Below, piece by piece: positions 51,499 through 60,143 of a stretch of 64,000 nucleotides of DNA. The stretch comes from Sporosarcina highlanderae (GTDB lineage Bacteria > Bacillota > Bacilli > Bacillales_A > Planococcaceae). Position 1 is the first letter of the stretch. Each line of letters opens with the position of its first letter. The notes below the pieces were generated by a model. It was given only the letters and a program-made list of their open reading frames with translations, searched no databases and was not told the DNA's origin. A program made the position numbers and the translations under genes. Location of the stretch: assembly GCF_030433715.1 (NCBI RefSeq), contig NZ_JAROCC010000005.1, positions 186,001-250,000 on the forward strand. The letters are read 5' to 3'.

Positions 51499-52848
51499 TT
51501 ACAAGTTGTCGATTGCATTTATAAATGCATCTCCGCGTTCTTCGAAGTTAGGGTATTGGTCCCAACTTGCGCAGGCTGGCGAAAGTAGGATTTGATCTCC
51601 TTCAAGGGAAATGCCAAAAGCTCCTTGTACTGCTTCGTCCATCGTTTCCGCTTTTTTGACGTAAGGGACACCGCAGGATTTCGCAAATTCAATTAAACGG
51701 TTCCCGGTCTCGCCTAAAGCAAAAAGTGCGTTTACCCTATCCATGTATGGTCGCAGTTCTTCGAAAGAATGTCCTCTGTCCAATCCACCCGCTATTAAAA
51801 TTACAGGAGGCTGAAACGAGGAAAGAGCACTTTTCGTCGCTAATGTATTTGTGGCTTTTGAATCGTTATAAAATGTTCGGCCCTTAAGTTCTTTCACGAA
51901 TTGCATCCGATGTCGTACACCTGTGAATGAACTTAATACATTCTCGATTGATTCTTTATCGCAATTCATTAAGATTGCCGATGCAGTTGCTGCTAAAATA
52001 TTTTCCAAATTATGCTGACCTAAGAGCTTTATGATAGATCGGTTAATAAAAGGTTCACCTTGCCAATAAATCATCTCTTCATCGGCGGAAATTCCATCCG
52101 CCGTTCTTCCTTTTAGGGAAAAAGGGATCTTTGTTGCAGCTGATCGTTCTACATACGGGAGTAATTCCGGTTGGTCAGCATTGTAAATGAAGAAATCATC
52201 TTTTGTCTGATTCGTTGCTACTTTTGACTTTGCGATGGCATATTCTTTAGACGTTCCATGATAGTCAATATGGGCTTCGTATAAATTTGTCCAAACGGAT
52301 ATTCTTGGACGGAATTTTTCTGTCCCGGCTAACTGAAATGACGATACTTCCATAACAATGACCTCATCAGCGGTTGCTGCGTCAGCCACTGTACATGCCA
52401 CAGTTCCGATATTTCCCGCAATCAGTGGTTTCTTCCCACCTATATTCAAAATATGATAGAGAAGGGTTGTTGTTGTTGTTTTTCCGTTGGAGCCGGTGAT
52501 TGCAATAATAGGAGCCTTACTAACCAAGTAAGCTAATTCGATTTCAGTCCAAATCGGTATGTCTTTCTTGATGGCTTGTTGAAGAACCTTATTTTTGTAA
52601 GGAATCCCTGGGTTTTTCACTATGAAATCAAAGCCTTCATCCAAGATTCCTTCGGGATGTCCACCGCAGATAACGTTTATACCGTTTGCACGTAGAGCAT
52701 GAGCTTCTTTGTTTCCTTCTTCAGGTGAGAAATCATTAACAAGAACATTTGCACCGAGGGAATGTAACAAATCAGCAGCCGCATAGCCACTTTTAGCAAG
52801 ACCAAGCACAAGCACTTTCTTTCCTTTAAACTGATTCCGAATTTCCAC
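51499..52848 (-). CDS. murD: UDP-N-acetylmuramoylalanine--D-glutamate ligase
   Basis: 449 residues. ATP loop ITGSNGKTTTTTLLYHI at about residue 117, central ligase motifs (EVSSFQL, HNLENILAA) and C-terminal YNDSKATN. It adds D-Glu to UDP-MurNAc-Ala in the cytosol. Starts with GTG at 52848, directly after the mraY stop, behind GGAGGTG. A 70-nt gap to spoVE shows no clear signal. Confidence 0.97.
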   Translation of the reverse strand: MEIRNQFKGKKVLVLGLAKSGYAAADLLHSLGANVLVNDFSPEEGNKEAHALRANGINVICGGHPEGILDEGFDFIVKNPGIPYKNKVLQQAIKKDIPIWTEIELAYLVSKAPIIAITGSNGKTTTTTLLYHILNIGGKKPLIAGNIGTVACTVADAATADEVIVMEVSSFQLAGTEKFRPRISVWTNLYEAHIDYHGTSKEYAIAKSKVATNQTKDDFFIYNADQPELLPYVERSAATKIPFSLKGRTADGISADEEMIYWQGEPFINRSIIKLLGQHNLENILAATASAILMNCDKESIENVLSSFTGVRHRMQFVKELKGRTFYNDSKATNTLATKSALSSFQPPVILIAGGLDRGHSFEELRPYMDRVNALFALGETGNRLIEFAKSCGVPYVKKAETMDEAVQGAFGISLEGDQILLSPACASWDQYPNFEERGDAFINAIDNL

Positions 52849-53823
52849 TTACATCACCTCCCATAATACGGGCAGCATTGCAGCCAAGAAAGCAATTCCC
52901 CAAAAAACAATTACAATCTTCCACTCTGACCAACCCGAGAGTTCGAAGTGATGGTGGATCGGACTCATTTTAAATACCCGTTTTCCTGTTAGCTTAAAGC
53001 TTGTCACTTGGATCATAACCGATAATGTTTCCATTACGTACACGACTCCAATTATAACAAGTAATAGTTCCTGCTTCACAAGGATTGAAAGCATCGCAAG
53101 AACACCGCCTAAAGCTAAAGAGCCGGTATCGCCCATGAATACTTTTGCCGGCTTCATATTGAATAATAAAAAGCCTAACATTGCCCCAGCAACGACAAAT
53201 GCGAACGTCGCGATGTCATGTTGCTCATAGATGAGGCCATACACACCAAAAGCAGCAAATGCCACGGTTGAAGTACCAGCAACAAGACCATCAAGGCCGT
53301 CCGATAAATTGACTGCGTTTGAAAAACCGACAAGCCAGAAAATAAGGAATGCTACATAGAAGGCACCAAGGTCAATAGTAATTTTCGTAAATGGTATGAG
53401 AAGCGTTGTTTCAAAAGGTCCCATTTTTAATAGAAAATAAGCAAGAACAGCAATTACAATCTGCCCTATTAATTTTTGAATGGATGTCAAACCTAAATTC
53501 CGTTTCATGACGACAATGATAAAATCGTCAAGGAATCCGATAACACCGAATCCTACAAGCACAATCATCAATACAATTGTCTGTGTTGTTAGTACATCTT
53601 CATATATGTATGATAGGATCAGCATCGTAATGATGATAGAACTCAGGAAAATCAGGCCGCCCATAGTGGGCGTGCCTGCTTTTTTCTTGTGGGCTTCCGG
53701 ACCTTCTTCCCTGATGCTTTGCCCGAACTTCAATCTTCTTAGCAACGGTATGATTGCGGTCCCGATAAGTGCTGTTAGTATAAATGAAACGGTGATAACC
53801 GTAATTGTAGTGGCGAGTGTCAT
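52849..53823 (-). CDS. mraY: Phospho-N-acetylmuramoyl-pentapeptide transferase
   Basis: 324 residues, ten membrane segments; makes lipid I. Motifs GFLDDFIIVVMKRNLGL, NLSDGLDGLVAG, GDTGSLALGG and SPIHHHFELSGW hold the catalytic Asp/His set. SD AAGGAG before the ATG. murE, which lies between spoVD and mraY in B. subtilis, is missing here. Confidence 0.98.
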   Translation of the reverse strand: MTLATTITVITVSFILTALIGTAIIPLLRRLKFGQSIREEGPEAHKKKAGTPTMGGLIFLSSIIITMLILSYIYEDVLTTQTIVLMIVLVGFGVIGFLDDFIIVVMKRNLGLTSIQKLIGQIVIAVLAYFLLKMGPFETTLLIPFTKITIDLGAFYVAFLIFWLVGFSNAVNLSDGLDGLVAGTSTVAFAAFGVYGLIYEQHDIATFAFVVAGAMLGFLLFNMKPAKVFMGDTGSLALGGVLAMLSILVKQELLLVIIGVVYVMETLSVMIQVTSFKLTGKRVFKMSPIHHHFELSGWSEWKIVIVFWGIAFLAAMLPVLWEVM

Positions 53824-53868
53824 AATATTTCTCCTTAATTGTTATAAAAACGAATTATTGTTGTCTAT

Positions 53869-55812
53869 CTATTCCTCTGTATAAACGTGGATGATATCGT
53901 CCACCATTATCAAGGACTCAGGTGCAGGCATTTGGTATTTAATCACTTCTCCATCTCCATGCCATTGTATGCGATATGTGTGAAGTTGGCGCGCGACCAT
54001 ACCTTTTGTCATTCCTGTCAAATCAGGAGCACGATGTGTTAAAGGATCACCCCATCGATACTCCTTTTCAATTTGCCCTTCCCTCTTTTCAATTCCTGCA
54101 AGAGGTGCGATTTCCTCAATGATACGACCAACGATTGGTGCAGCAATTACTCCACCGAACTGGATTGAGTTTTTAGGGCTATCAACAGCGATATAGACAA
54201 GAAGCTCAGGGTCATCGGCCGGTGCAAATCCTATGAATGAAACGATATAGTCTCCATCCGCATAAGTTCCATTTACAACTTTTTGTGCAGTCCCGGTCTT
54301 TCCTCCAACCCGCAGACCGTCGTTGAATGCATTCCGACCTGAACCATTTGCGACAACCGATTCTAAAGCTTCTCTAACCTTAGCTGAAGTTTCATCGCTA
54401 ATCACTCGGCGTTTCATCTCTGGCTCAAAAGACTTTATTGTCTCACCTTTATCATTCTTAATTTCCTTAATAATATACGGCTTATACAGATAGCCTCCGT
54501 TAATGGCCGCCGCTACCGCCTGAACCTGTTGGATTGGTGTAACTGATATCCCCTGGCCGAAAGCGGTAGTTGCTTGTTCGACTGGACCGAATGCCTTTTG
54601 CGAGAAAAGAATACCTTTTGCCTCGCCTGCAATTCCCGATCCGGTCGTTTCTCCAAATCCGAAGTCTCTAATATATTTATCCAACTTTTCGCCGCCTAAG
54701 CGCCTGCCGATTTCGATGAATCCCGGGTTACAGGAATTTTCGACGACTTCCAAAAAAGTTTGATGACCATGTCCTTCCCTCTTCCAGCATCGTAACCTTG
54801 CATTTGCAACCATTGTATACCCGGGGTCATGAAAATGTTCATGATTCAGGTCGATAAGACCTTCTTCAAGTCCGGCGGCAAGAGTCACAATTTTGAATGT
54901 GGAACCGGGTTCAAATGTCATCCAAACCGGCAAGTTCCGATTGTAAATCGAAGGATCTGTATTCTGATAATTGGCGGGATCGAAAGATGGCATGGAAGCA
55001 AGGGAAAGTATTTCTCCGGTTTTAGGATTCATGACAATACCAAGCGCTGATGTAGCATCAAATTTTTCAAGCGCTTGTTGCAATTCCCGCTCAACTGCTT
55101 TTTGCATTTCAAGATCGATTGTCAATAAAACACTTGCACCTTTGTCACCAGTTTCGAAACTGTCGTCTACATGAGGAAGAGGAATTGTCCGCGCATCCGT
55201 ATAGAGGCGTATTTTATCGCCTGTACCTTTTAAAATCTCATCATATGCATATTCAATTCCTGCGAGGCCATCACCATCATAACCCGTAAACCCGATGAGC
55301 CTTGATAATAATTCCCCGTTCGGATAATTCCTGACAAAATCCACTCCGGTATACAATCCGTCAATTTGCAGCTTCGCAATTTCATCCGCCTGTTCTTGGG
55401 TAATATTCTTACCCTCAGGGGCCAATTTGACCATATAGGCTTTCTTAGTCATCTTTTCAAGCAGTTTCTCTTTATCCATTCCGATGATACCCGCAATTGC
55501 AGCTGCAGCCTTTTCTGGTTCCTTGTTCTGGGATGGCATGTAATAAAGCGTTGGAGATAGGCGGTTGCCAACTATCAACTGACCATTACGGTCATTGATT
55601 TCCCCCCTTAATGCCCCGAAAGGGATTTCCCTATCCCAGTTCTCTTCAGCACGCGCCTTTAACCATTCATGCTTGATGATTTGAACGTGGAAGAGCTTTC
55701 CTACGACCATGACGATTGCAATTATAAAAATAATATAGACAGCCCGCAATCTCTTTTTGGATTGAAGATCGGCATATTTACGCAGCGCCCCACACCTTTC
55801 GTTTTCTATCAA
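53869..55812 (-). CDS. spoVD: Sporulation class B penicillin-binding protein SpoVD
   Basis: About 647 residues. Membrane anchor (AVYIIFIIAIVMVVGKLF), dimerisation domain, transpeptidase domain with STFK (Ser about 304), SCN in ENSCNPGF and KTG in VGGKTGTAQKV, and one C-terminal PASTA domain. SpoVD cross-links spore cortex with SpoVE. The listed start is a TTG with a weak SD; a CTG at 55785 behind AAAGGTG at good spacing would give a 638-residue product and is a real alternative. One PASTA and the position after pbpB identify SpoVD. Confidence 0.92.
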   Translation of the reverse strand: MIENERCGALRKYADLQSKKRLRAVYIIFIIAIVMVVGKLFHVQIIKHEWLKARAEENWDREIPFGALRGEINDRNGQLIVGNRLSPTLYYMPSQNKEPEKAAAAIAGIIGMDKEKLLEKMTKKAYMVKLAPEGKNITQEQADEIAKLQIDGLYTGVDFVRNYPNGELLSRLIGFTGYDGDGLAGIEYAYDEILKGTGDKIRLYTDARTIPLPHVDDSFETGDKGASVLLTIDLEMQKAVERELQQALEKFDATSALGIVMNPKTGEILSLASMPSFDPANYQNTDPSIYNRNLPVWMTFEPGSTFKIVTLAAGLEEGLIDLNHEHFHDPGYTMVANARLRCWKREGHGHQTFLEVVENSCNPGFIEIGRRLGGEKLDKYIRDFGFGETTGSGIAGEAKGILFSQKAFGPVEQATTAFGQGISVTPIQQVQAVAAAINGGYLYKPYIIKEIKNDKGETIKSFEPEMKRRVISDETSAKVREALESVVANGSGRNAFNDGLRVGGKTGTAQKVVNGTYADGDYIVSFIGFAPADDPELLVYIAVDSPKNSIQFGGVIAAPIVGRIIEEIAPLAGIEKREGQIEKEYRWGDPLTHRAPDLTGMTKGMVARQLHTYRIQWHGDGEVIKYQMPAPESLIMVDDIIHVYTEE

Positions 55813-55840
55813 CCTATGAATAGATGTGGATTGCTATACA

Positions 55841-58072
55841 TCATCCACCAATTATCTCCTCTTCTTTTTCTTCATCCGGCGGAGTTGGTGTGTGCTGATC
55901 GGCCGGCGTCATCAGTTGAAGAACTACAGGGTCATCCTTACTAATGACAGCCCCTTCAGATAAACTTTGTTCTGTTACATACCCATCACCGTTCAAACGG
56001 ATATCAAGCCCTGATAACATTTTAAATGATAATGCCATTTTTTTCGACCACCCGTAAAAATTTGGCAAAATGGTATCCCCTTCAGTTACCAATAAAACAA
56101 TAGAGCCTTTATTCATCTTGGTACCTTCTTGAGGGTATTGGCTTAAAACTTTGCCACCTTCTCCAATTAATACCGGAGAAAAACCTTGTTGACGAAGTTC
56201 TTCAATTGCAAAAGATGAATCTTCTCCAACAAATTCCGATATGGATACTGTTGAGGGACTTTCATTATTTTCTGGTATGATATTCATATATTTCAAACTA
56301 CTTTCCATAATGGACGTGAACAGTTTTGCAACCGGATCTGAACCATATTGTCCAAGTTCAAGTTTTGGCTGCTGAACAATAACATATGTCAATAATTGGG
56401 GATCCTCAATTGGAGCCATCCCAAGGAAGGAATACAGATAATTTCCATCCCCCGAGAGGTAACCGGGACCATCCTTCCTAGGAATTTCTGCTGTTCCCGT
56501 TTTTCCCCCGACAGGATAACCTGAGAGAGCAAATTTTCTACCAGTCCCTTTCTCGGATGTTACGGTTGAGGCAAGAACCTCTCGAACTTGTTTTGCGGTT
56601 TCCGCTGAAATCGGTGATTTCCGTTCTTCCGATTTATGCTCTTCCACTATTTCATCTGTATTTGGATTGATGATTTTATCAATGACATAAGGCTTCATCA
56701 TTTTCCCATCATTTGCTATGGCTGTAGCTGCTTGAATCATTTGAATTGGAGTGACGGTTGACCCTTGACCATATGAAGTTGTCAATCTCTCACTTGGATT
56801 AATATCCAATATGATGCCAGATGCTTCACGCGGCAGATCAATTCCAGTCTTTTCACCAAAGCCGAACTCTTTCAAGTATTCGATGAATGTGCGGTCGCCC
56901 ATCCTTTCCAAAAGGTAGGCCATCGAAACGTTGGATGACCGTTGAAAGCCTTCAAGAAAGGAAATCCTACCCCAACCGGTTCTATTAACATCTCGAATCG
57001 TCTTATCAAAAATTGTATACTGTCCAGATTGGAATTCTGCGAATGGATCCCATTTTCTTTCTTCAATCGCTGCGGCCAATGTAAATATTTTCATTGTAGA
57101 ACCTGGCTCGATCGTATTTTGTATTGCATCGTTCAACCAGTTTTCAGTCAAGCCGACACGTGTTGAAGGATGAAACGAAGGTCGCTGGCTCATCGCATAG
57201 ATTTCACCAGTCTTAGGGTTTGTTACGATAACAAGCATTTTTTCCGGCGAGTATTCTTCATTCACTTGATTCATTGCATCCTCGACAAAGTTTTGTATAG
57301 TCTTATCAATCGTTAACTGAATGGTCATACCGTCTTGGGCTGCAACAATTTGTTTTTCAGTCTTCGGCAAAATAAAGCCCCATCTATCCGTCTTAAAATC
57401 TACCTTACCGTTAATACCGGTCAATTCCTTGTTATACGTCTGTTCAAGGCCCATTTTACCAACAGTGGAAACTTTTTTATTCTCATCCTCTTCCCTCATC
57501 GCAAAACCGATTAAGTAGGATGCAAAATCGCCGTTTGGATAAAATCTTTTTTTATCTTCGATGAACTGCAGACCTGTTATGCCTTCTTCTTCAGCCGCCT
57601 CTTTTATGGCTAACATCGTTTCGTGACTAATATCTCGTCCTGCTTTACCAAATTCCATTTGATAGACATTTGGGTTGTTTTTCACAGCCGAATTCCTTAT
57701 TTCAATCATCTTGTTCTTTTCCATCGGGATATATCTGCTCAACAGATCCGCGGCTTTTTCAAAATCCACGACATGTCTTGGTTTCTTCGCACCCTTTTCA
57801 GTCGCTTTTTCGTTCAGTACCGCAATTAGCCGGTAACTCAAAGTATCAGATGCAATCAGTTCACCGTTTCGGTCGATAATTTTGCCCCTATCGGCCCGAA
57901 GGATCGCTTCTCTTGCATATTTTGCCTCCGCCATGACAGCCATCTGTCTACCCTCTGCCTGTCCGGTGATTTGAATACTTAGCAAACGTCCAAACAATAG
58001 GAAAAAGAGCCCTCCGAAAAAAACGAACATCAGAAAGGCTCCCCATTGAAATCGAAACTTCTTCTTTTTCAT
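55841..58072 (-). CDS. pbpB: Septal class B penicillin-binding protein PBP2B
   Basis: 743 residues. Membrane anchor (FLMFVFFGGLFFLLFGRLL), dimerisation domain, transpeptidase with STMK (Ser about 325), SSN and KTG (VGGKTGTAEIP), and two C-terminal PASTA domains before an acidic tail. Essential septal transpeptidase. ATG overlaps the ftsL stop by 4 nt. Confidence 0.96.
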   Translation of the reverse strand: MKKKKFRFQWGAFLMFVFFGGLFFLLFGRLLSIQITGQAEGRQMAVMAEAKYAREAILRADRGKIIDRNGELIASDTLSYRLIAVLNEKATEKGAKKPRHVVDFEKAADLLSRYIPMEKNKMIEIRNSAVKNNPNVYQMEFGKAGRDISHETMLAIKEAAEEEGITGLQFIEDKKRFYPNGDFASYLIGFAMREEDENKKVSTVGKMGLEQTYNKELTGINGKVDFKTDRWGFILPKTEKQIVAAQDGMTIQLTIDKTIQNFVEDAMNQVNEEYSPEKMLVIVTNPKTGEIYAMSQRPSFHPSTRVGLTENWLNDAIQNTIEPGSTMKIFTLAAAIEERKWDPFAEFQSGQYTIFDKTIRDVNRTGWGRISFLEGFQRSSNVSMAYLLERMGDRTFIEYLKEFGFGEKTGIDLPREASGIILDINPSERLTTSYGQGSTVTPIQMIQAATAIANDGKMMKPYVIDKIINPNTDEIVEEHKSEERKSPISAETAKQVREVLASTVTSEKGTGRKFALSGYPVGGKTGTAEIPRKDGPGYLSGDGNYLYSFLGMAPIEDPQLLTYVIVQQPKLELGQYGSDPVAKLFTSIMESSLKYMNIIPENNESPSTVSISEFVGEDSSFAIEELRQQGFSPVLIGEGGKVLSQYPQEGTKMNKGSIVLLVTEGDTILPNFYGWSKKMALSFKMLSGLDIRLNGDGYVTEQSLSEGAVISKDDPVVLQLMTPADQHTPTPPDEEKEEEIIGG

Positions 58073-58446
58073 CGTCCAGGCACGACCTTTACGTTTTTCT
58101 CGTTTAGATTCAAGCCGAGCTCCTTCGCTTTATTCATGATCACCTCATATGTAGATTTCTCGCTCACAAGATTGGACAATTCCGTATTCTGTTTAACTGT
58201 TTCTTCAATTTTGTTATTAAGAAGTTGCACTTCCTTATTTGTATCGTTAATTTGTGCCTGTGTATGCAAAATCATCGTAGAAAAAAGAACAAGAATTGCT
58301 GTAAACAGCACGAACAAAAACTTTTCCCCTTTGGAAATCAGTTTTTTGGAACGCCTATTCGGCTGTAATTCTTGTGTCTTCGGTGTTTGCGGTGTCTCAA
58401 TTTCATGTACCATATTCATCTGGAATTTTCTTTGTTCCAATGCCAT
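58069..58446 (-). CDS. ftsL: Cell division protein FtsL
   Basis: 125 residues: cytoplasmic N-terminus (about 50), one membrane segment (FLFVLFTAILVLFSTMILH), then a leucine-zipper-like coiled coil. FtsL joins DivIB and DivIC at the septum. Sequence is weakly conserved, and position between rsmH and pbpB supports the call. Confidence 0.92.
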   Translation of the reverse strand: MALEQRKFQMNMVHEIETPQTPKTQELQPNRRSKKLISKGEKFLFVLFTAILVLFSTMILHTQAQINDTNKEVQLLNNKIEETVKQNTELSNLVSEKSTYEVIMNKAKELGLNLNEKNVKVVPGR

Positions 58447-58462
58447 TTAACAATTCCTCCTT

Positions 58463-59395
58463 TTATTTTTTTTCGATGATCCGTAACTTTGCCGATCTGG
58501 ATCTTTTGTTTACTGAAATTTCTTCTTCACTTGGCACAATTGGTTTTCTTGTAACCGCTTTGAATTCCGGTTCCATATTATCGGGAATGACCGGCAAATT
58601 CGGTGGTAATTCCGGTAATGAAGTAACCTCTTTAAAAATGGTTTTACATAAACGGTCTTCCAATGAATGGAATGTTATAACACAAATCCGTCCACCTGGA
58701 TTCATTACTGTTAATGCGTCAGTTAGTGAGTCTTCCGCTGCTCCAAGTTCATCATTTACTGCTATTCTTATCGCTTGGAATACTCGTTTTGCCGGATGCC
58801 CGCCTGTCCTGCGAGCCGCCGCCGGGATACCATCTTTGATCAGTTCAACAAGTTCTCCTGTTGTTTGAATGGGAGCTTGTTTCCTTGACTCTTCAATTTT
58901 ACGCGCGACCCCTTTTGAAAACTTCTCTTCCCCATATCTGAAAAAGATACGGACCAAGTTTTCATAGGACCACTCGTTAACAACGTCAAAGGCTGTTAAT
59001 GGTGCGTTTGTATCCATTCGCATGTCGAGAGCCGCATCATGATTGTAGCTGAAACCTCGTTCAGGGGTATCAAGTTGAGGTGAAGATACACCAAGATCGT
59101 ACAGTACTCCATCAACAGTGGAGATTCCAATATTCGCTAACTCACTTTTCAAGTTTCTAAAATTGGAATGGATGAAAGTCACTTGGGATAAATAGTCTTT
59201 CAACTTCTCTTTTGCTGCTTCAATAGCAGTCGTATCCTGATCAAAACAAATCAGTCTACCATCAGGTGATAATCTTTTTACAATTTCAAGGCTATGTCCG
59301 GCACCGCCAAGCGTGCAGTCAACATAGACACCATCAGGCTTGATGTTCAGCCCTTCGACGGCTTCGTGAAGTAATACTGTAATATGATCGAACAT
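58463..59395 (-). CDS. rsmH: 16S rRNA (cytosine-1402-N4)-methyltransferase RsmH
   Basis: 310 residues. Begins with [16 protein letters not shown] loop [25 protein letters not shown] and [14 protein letters not shown] are family signatures. Also known as MraW. Follows mraZ by 30 nt. Confidence 0.97.
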   Translation of the reverse strand: MFDHITVLLHEAVEGLNIKPDGVYVDCTLGGAGHSLEIVKRLSPDGRLICFDQDTTAIEAAKEKLKDYLSQVTFIHSNFRNLKSELANIGISTVDGVLYDLGVSSPQLDTPERGFSYNHDAALDMRMDTNAPLTAFDVVNEWSYENLVRIFFRYGEEKFSKGVARKIEESRKQAPIQTTGELVELIKDGIPAAARRTGGHPAKRVFQAIRIAVNDELGAAEDSLTDALTVMNPGGRICVITFHSLEDRLCKTIFKEVTSLPELPPNLPVIPDNMEPEFKAVTRKPIVPSEEEISVNKRSRSAKLRIIEKK

Positions 59396-59425
59396 TTGAA
59401 ACCGTCATCCTTTCTTTATTTTGTA

Positions 59426-59857
59426 TCAGAAGTCAAAATCAATAATATTCTCTGCGATTTCGTTGAAGGATTGCTCGGATTCATCATAATAGGCATCCCA
59501 TAATGATTTCGACCAGATTTCGATTCGGCTGGAAACCCCGATGACGACGCAATCTTTCTCCACTTTTGCATAATCCAGAAGAGAGGTTGGAATATTTACG
59601 CGACCTTGCTTGTCTATTTCAACTTCTGTGGCACCTGAAAAGAAAAACCTTGCAAATGCCCTGGCATCTTTTTTAGTAACGGGCAGTGCCTTTAGTTTTT
59701 CCTCTAATCGCTTCCATTCCTCCATAGGGTAACCGAAGAGACAATTATCCAATCCACGAGTCAGCACAAAGCCATCCGCCAAATATTCCCTGAACTTAGA
59801 CGGGACAATTAAGCGGCCTTTTACATCGACGGTATGCTGATATTCACCCATGAACAT
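59426..59857 (-). CDS. mraZ: Transcriptional regulator MraZ
   Basis: 143 residues made of two SpoVT/AbrB-like halves: [20 protein letters not shown] and [19 protein letters not shown]. It binds repeated sites before its own gene and represses the dcw cluster. Start MFMGEYQHT at 59857 matches B. subtilis; the frame is open 24 codons upstream through the operator, which argues against that extension. Confidence 0.96.
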   Translation of the reverse strand: MFMGEYQHTVDVKGRLIVPSKFREYLADGFVLTRGLDNCLFGYPMEEWKRLEEKLKALPVTKKDARAFARFFFSGATEVEIDKQGRVNIPTSLLDYAKVEKDCVVIGVSSRIEIWSKSLWDAYYDESEQSFNEIAENIIDFDF

Positions 59858-59888
59858 ACTCTTCACCCCACTATATGTTTTTAATGTA

Positions 59889-59914
59889 CCACATCCCCCC
59901 ACATTCCTCCACCA
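59889..59914 (-). promoter_or_regulatory. MraZ operator: three GTGG boxes with 10-bp period
   Basis: On the minus strand GTGG occurs three times, ending at 59889, 59899 and 59909 (plus-strand CCACATCCCC, CCACATTCCT, CCACC). Direct repeats of TGGG/GTGG-like boxes at one helical turn are the known binding pattern of MraZ octamers. They lie 32-57 bp before the mraZ start, next to a TACATT that could be a -10. Confidence 0.75.
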
Positions 59915-60022
59915 ATAATCCGTTTTCATTTTAAAATGTGTCGATAGTACTTGTTTTATTGAGATAATGCTAATTTACTCCAATTTTCGTGAGTACATAA
60001 TGTTCATGGAAAGTACATGGAG

Positions 60023-60085
60023 TTCTTTGGGAACTCTTGACGATTCTACGGGAAGTCTCGGGGCTTCTATGGGAACTCACTAAAA
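60023..60085. repeat. Three-unit 21-bp tandem repeat
   Basis: Three adjacent 21-bp units start TTCTTTGGGAACTC, TTCTACGGGAAGTC and TTCTATGGGAACTC at 60023, 60044 and 60065. Each contains a TTC-N5-GAA dyad, so the dyads are spaced two helical turns apart. It lies between the bshC terminator and mraZ, about 165-230 bp before the mraZ start. No gene is present in 59930-60095. Confidence 0.8.
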
Positions 60086-60095
60086 TTTCGGCAAA

Positions 60096-60135
60096 TAAAA
60101 AACGCTTTTTCAGTCGATTATTGACTGAAAAAGCG
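60096..60135 (-). terminator. Terminator after bshC
   Basis: Minus strand CGCTTTTTCAGTC, loop AATAAT, GACTGAAAAAGCG, then T6ATTTG; perfect 13-bp stem. Confidence 0.92.
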
Positions 60136-60143
60136 AAGAATTA

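Noticed and set aside
58374-58868. 164-codon plus-strand frame opposite ftsL/rsmH
   Set aside because: Antisense shadow with no SD or recognisable domain.
60023-60085. Possible CRISPR-like array
   Set aside because: Three 21-bp tandem units without spacers and no cas genes; better explained as a phased operator-like repeat.
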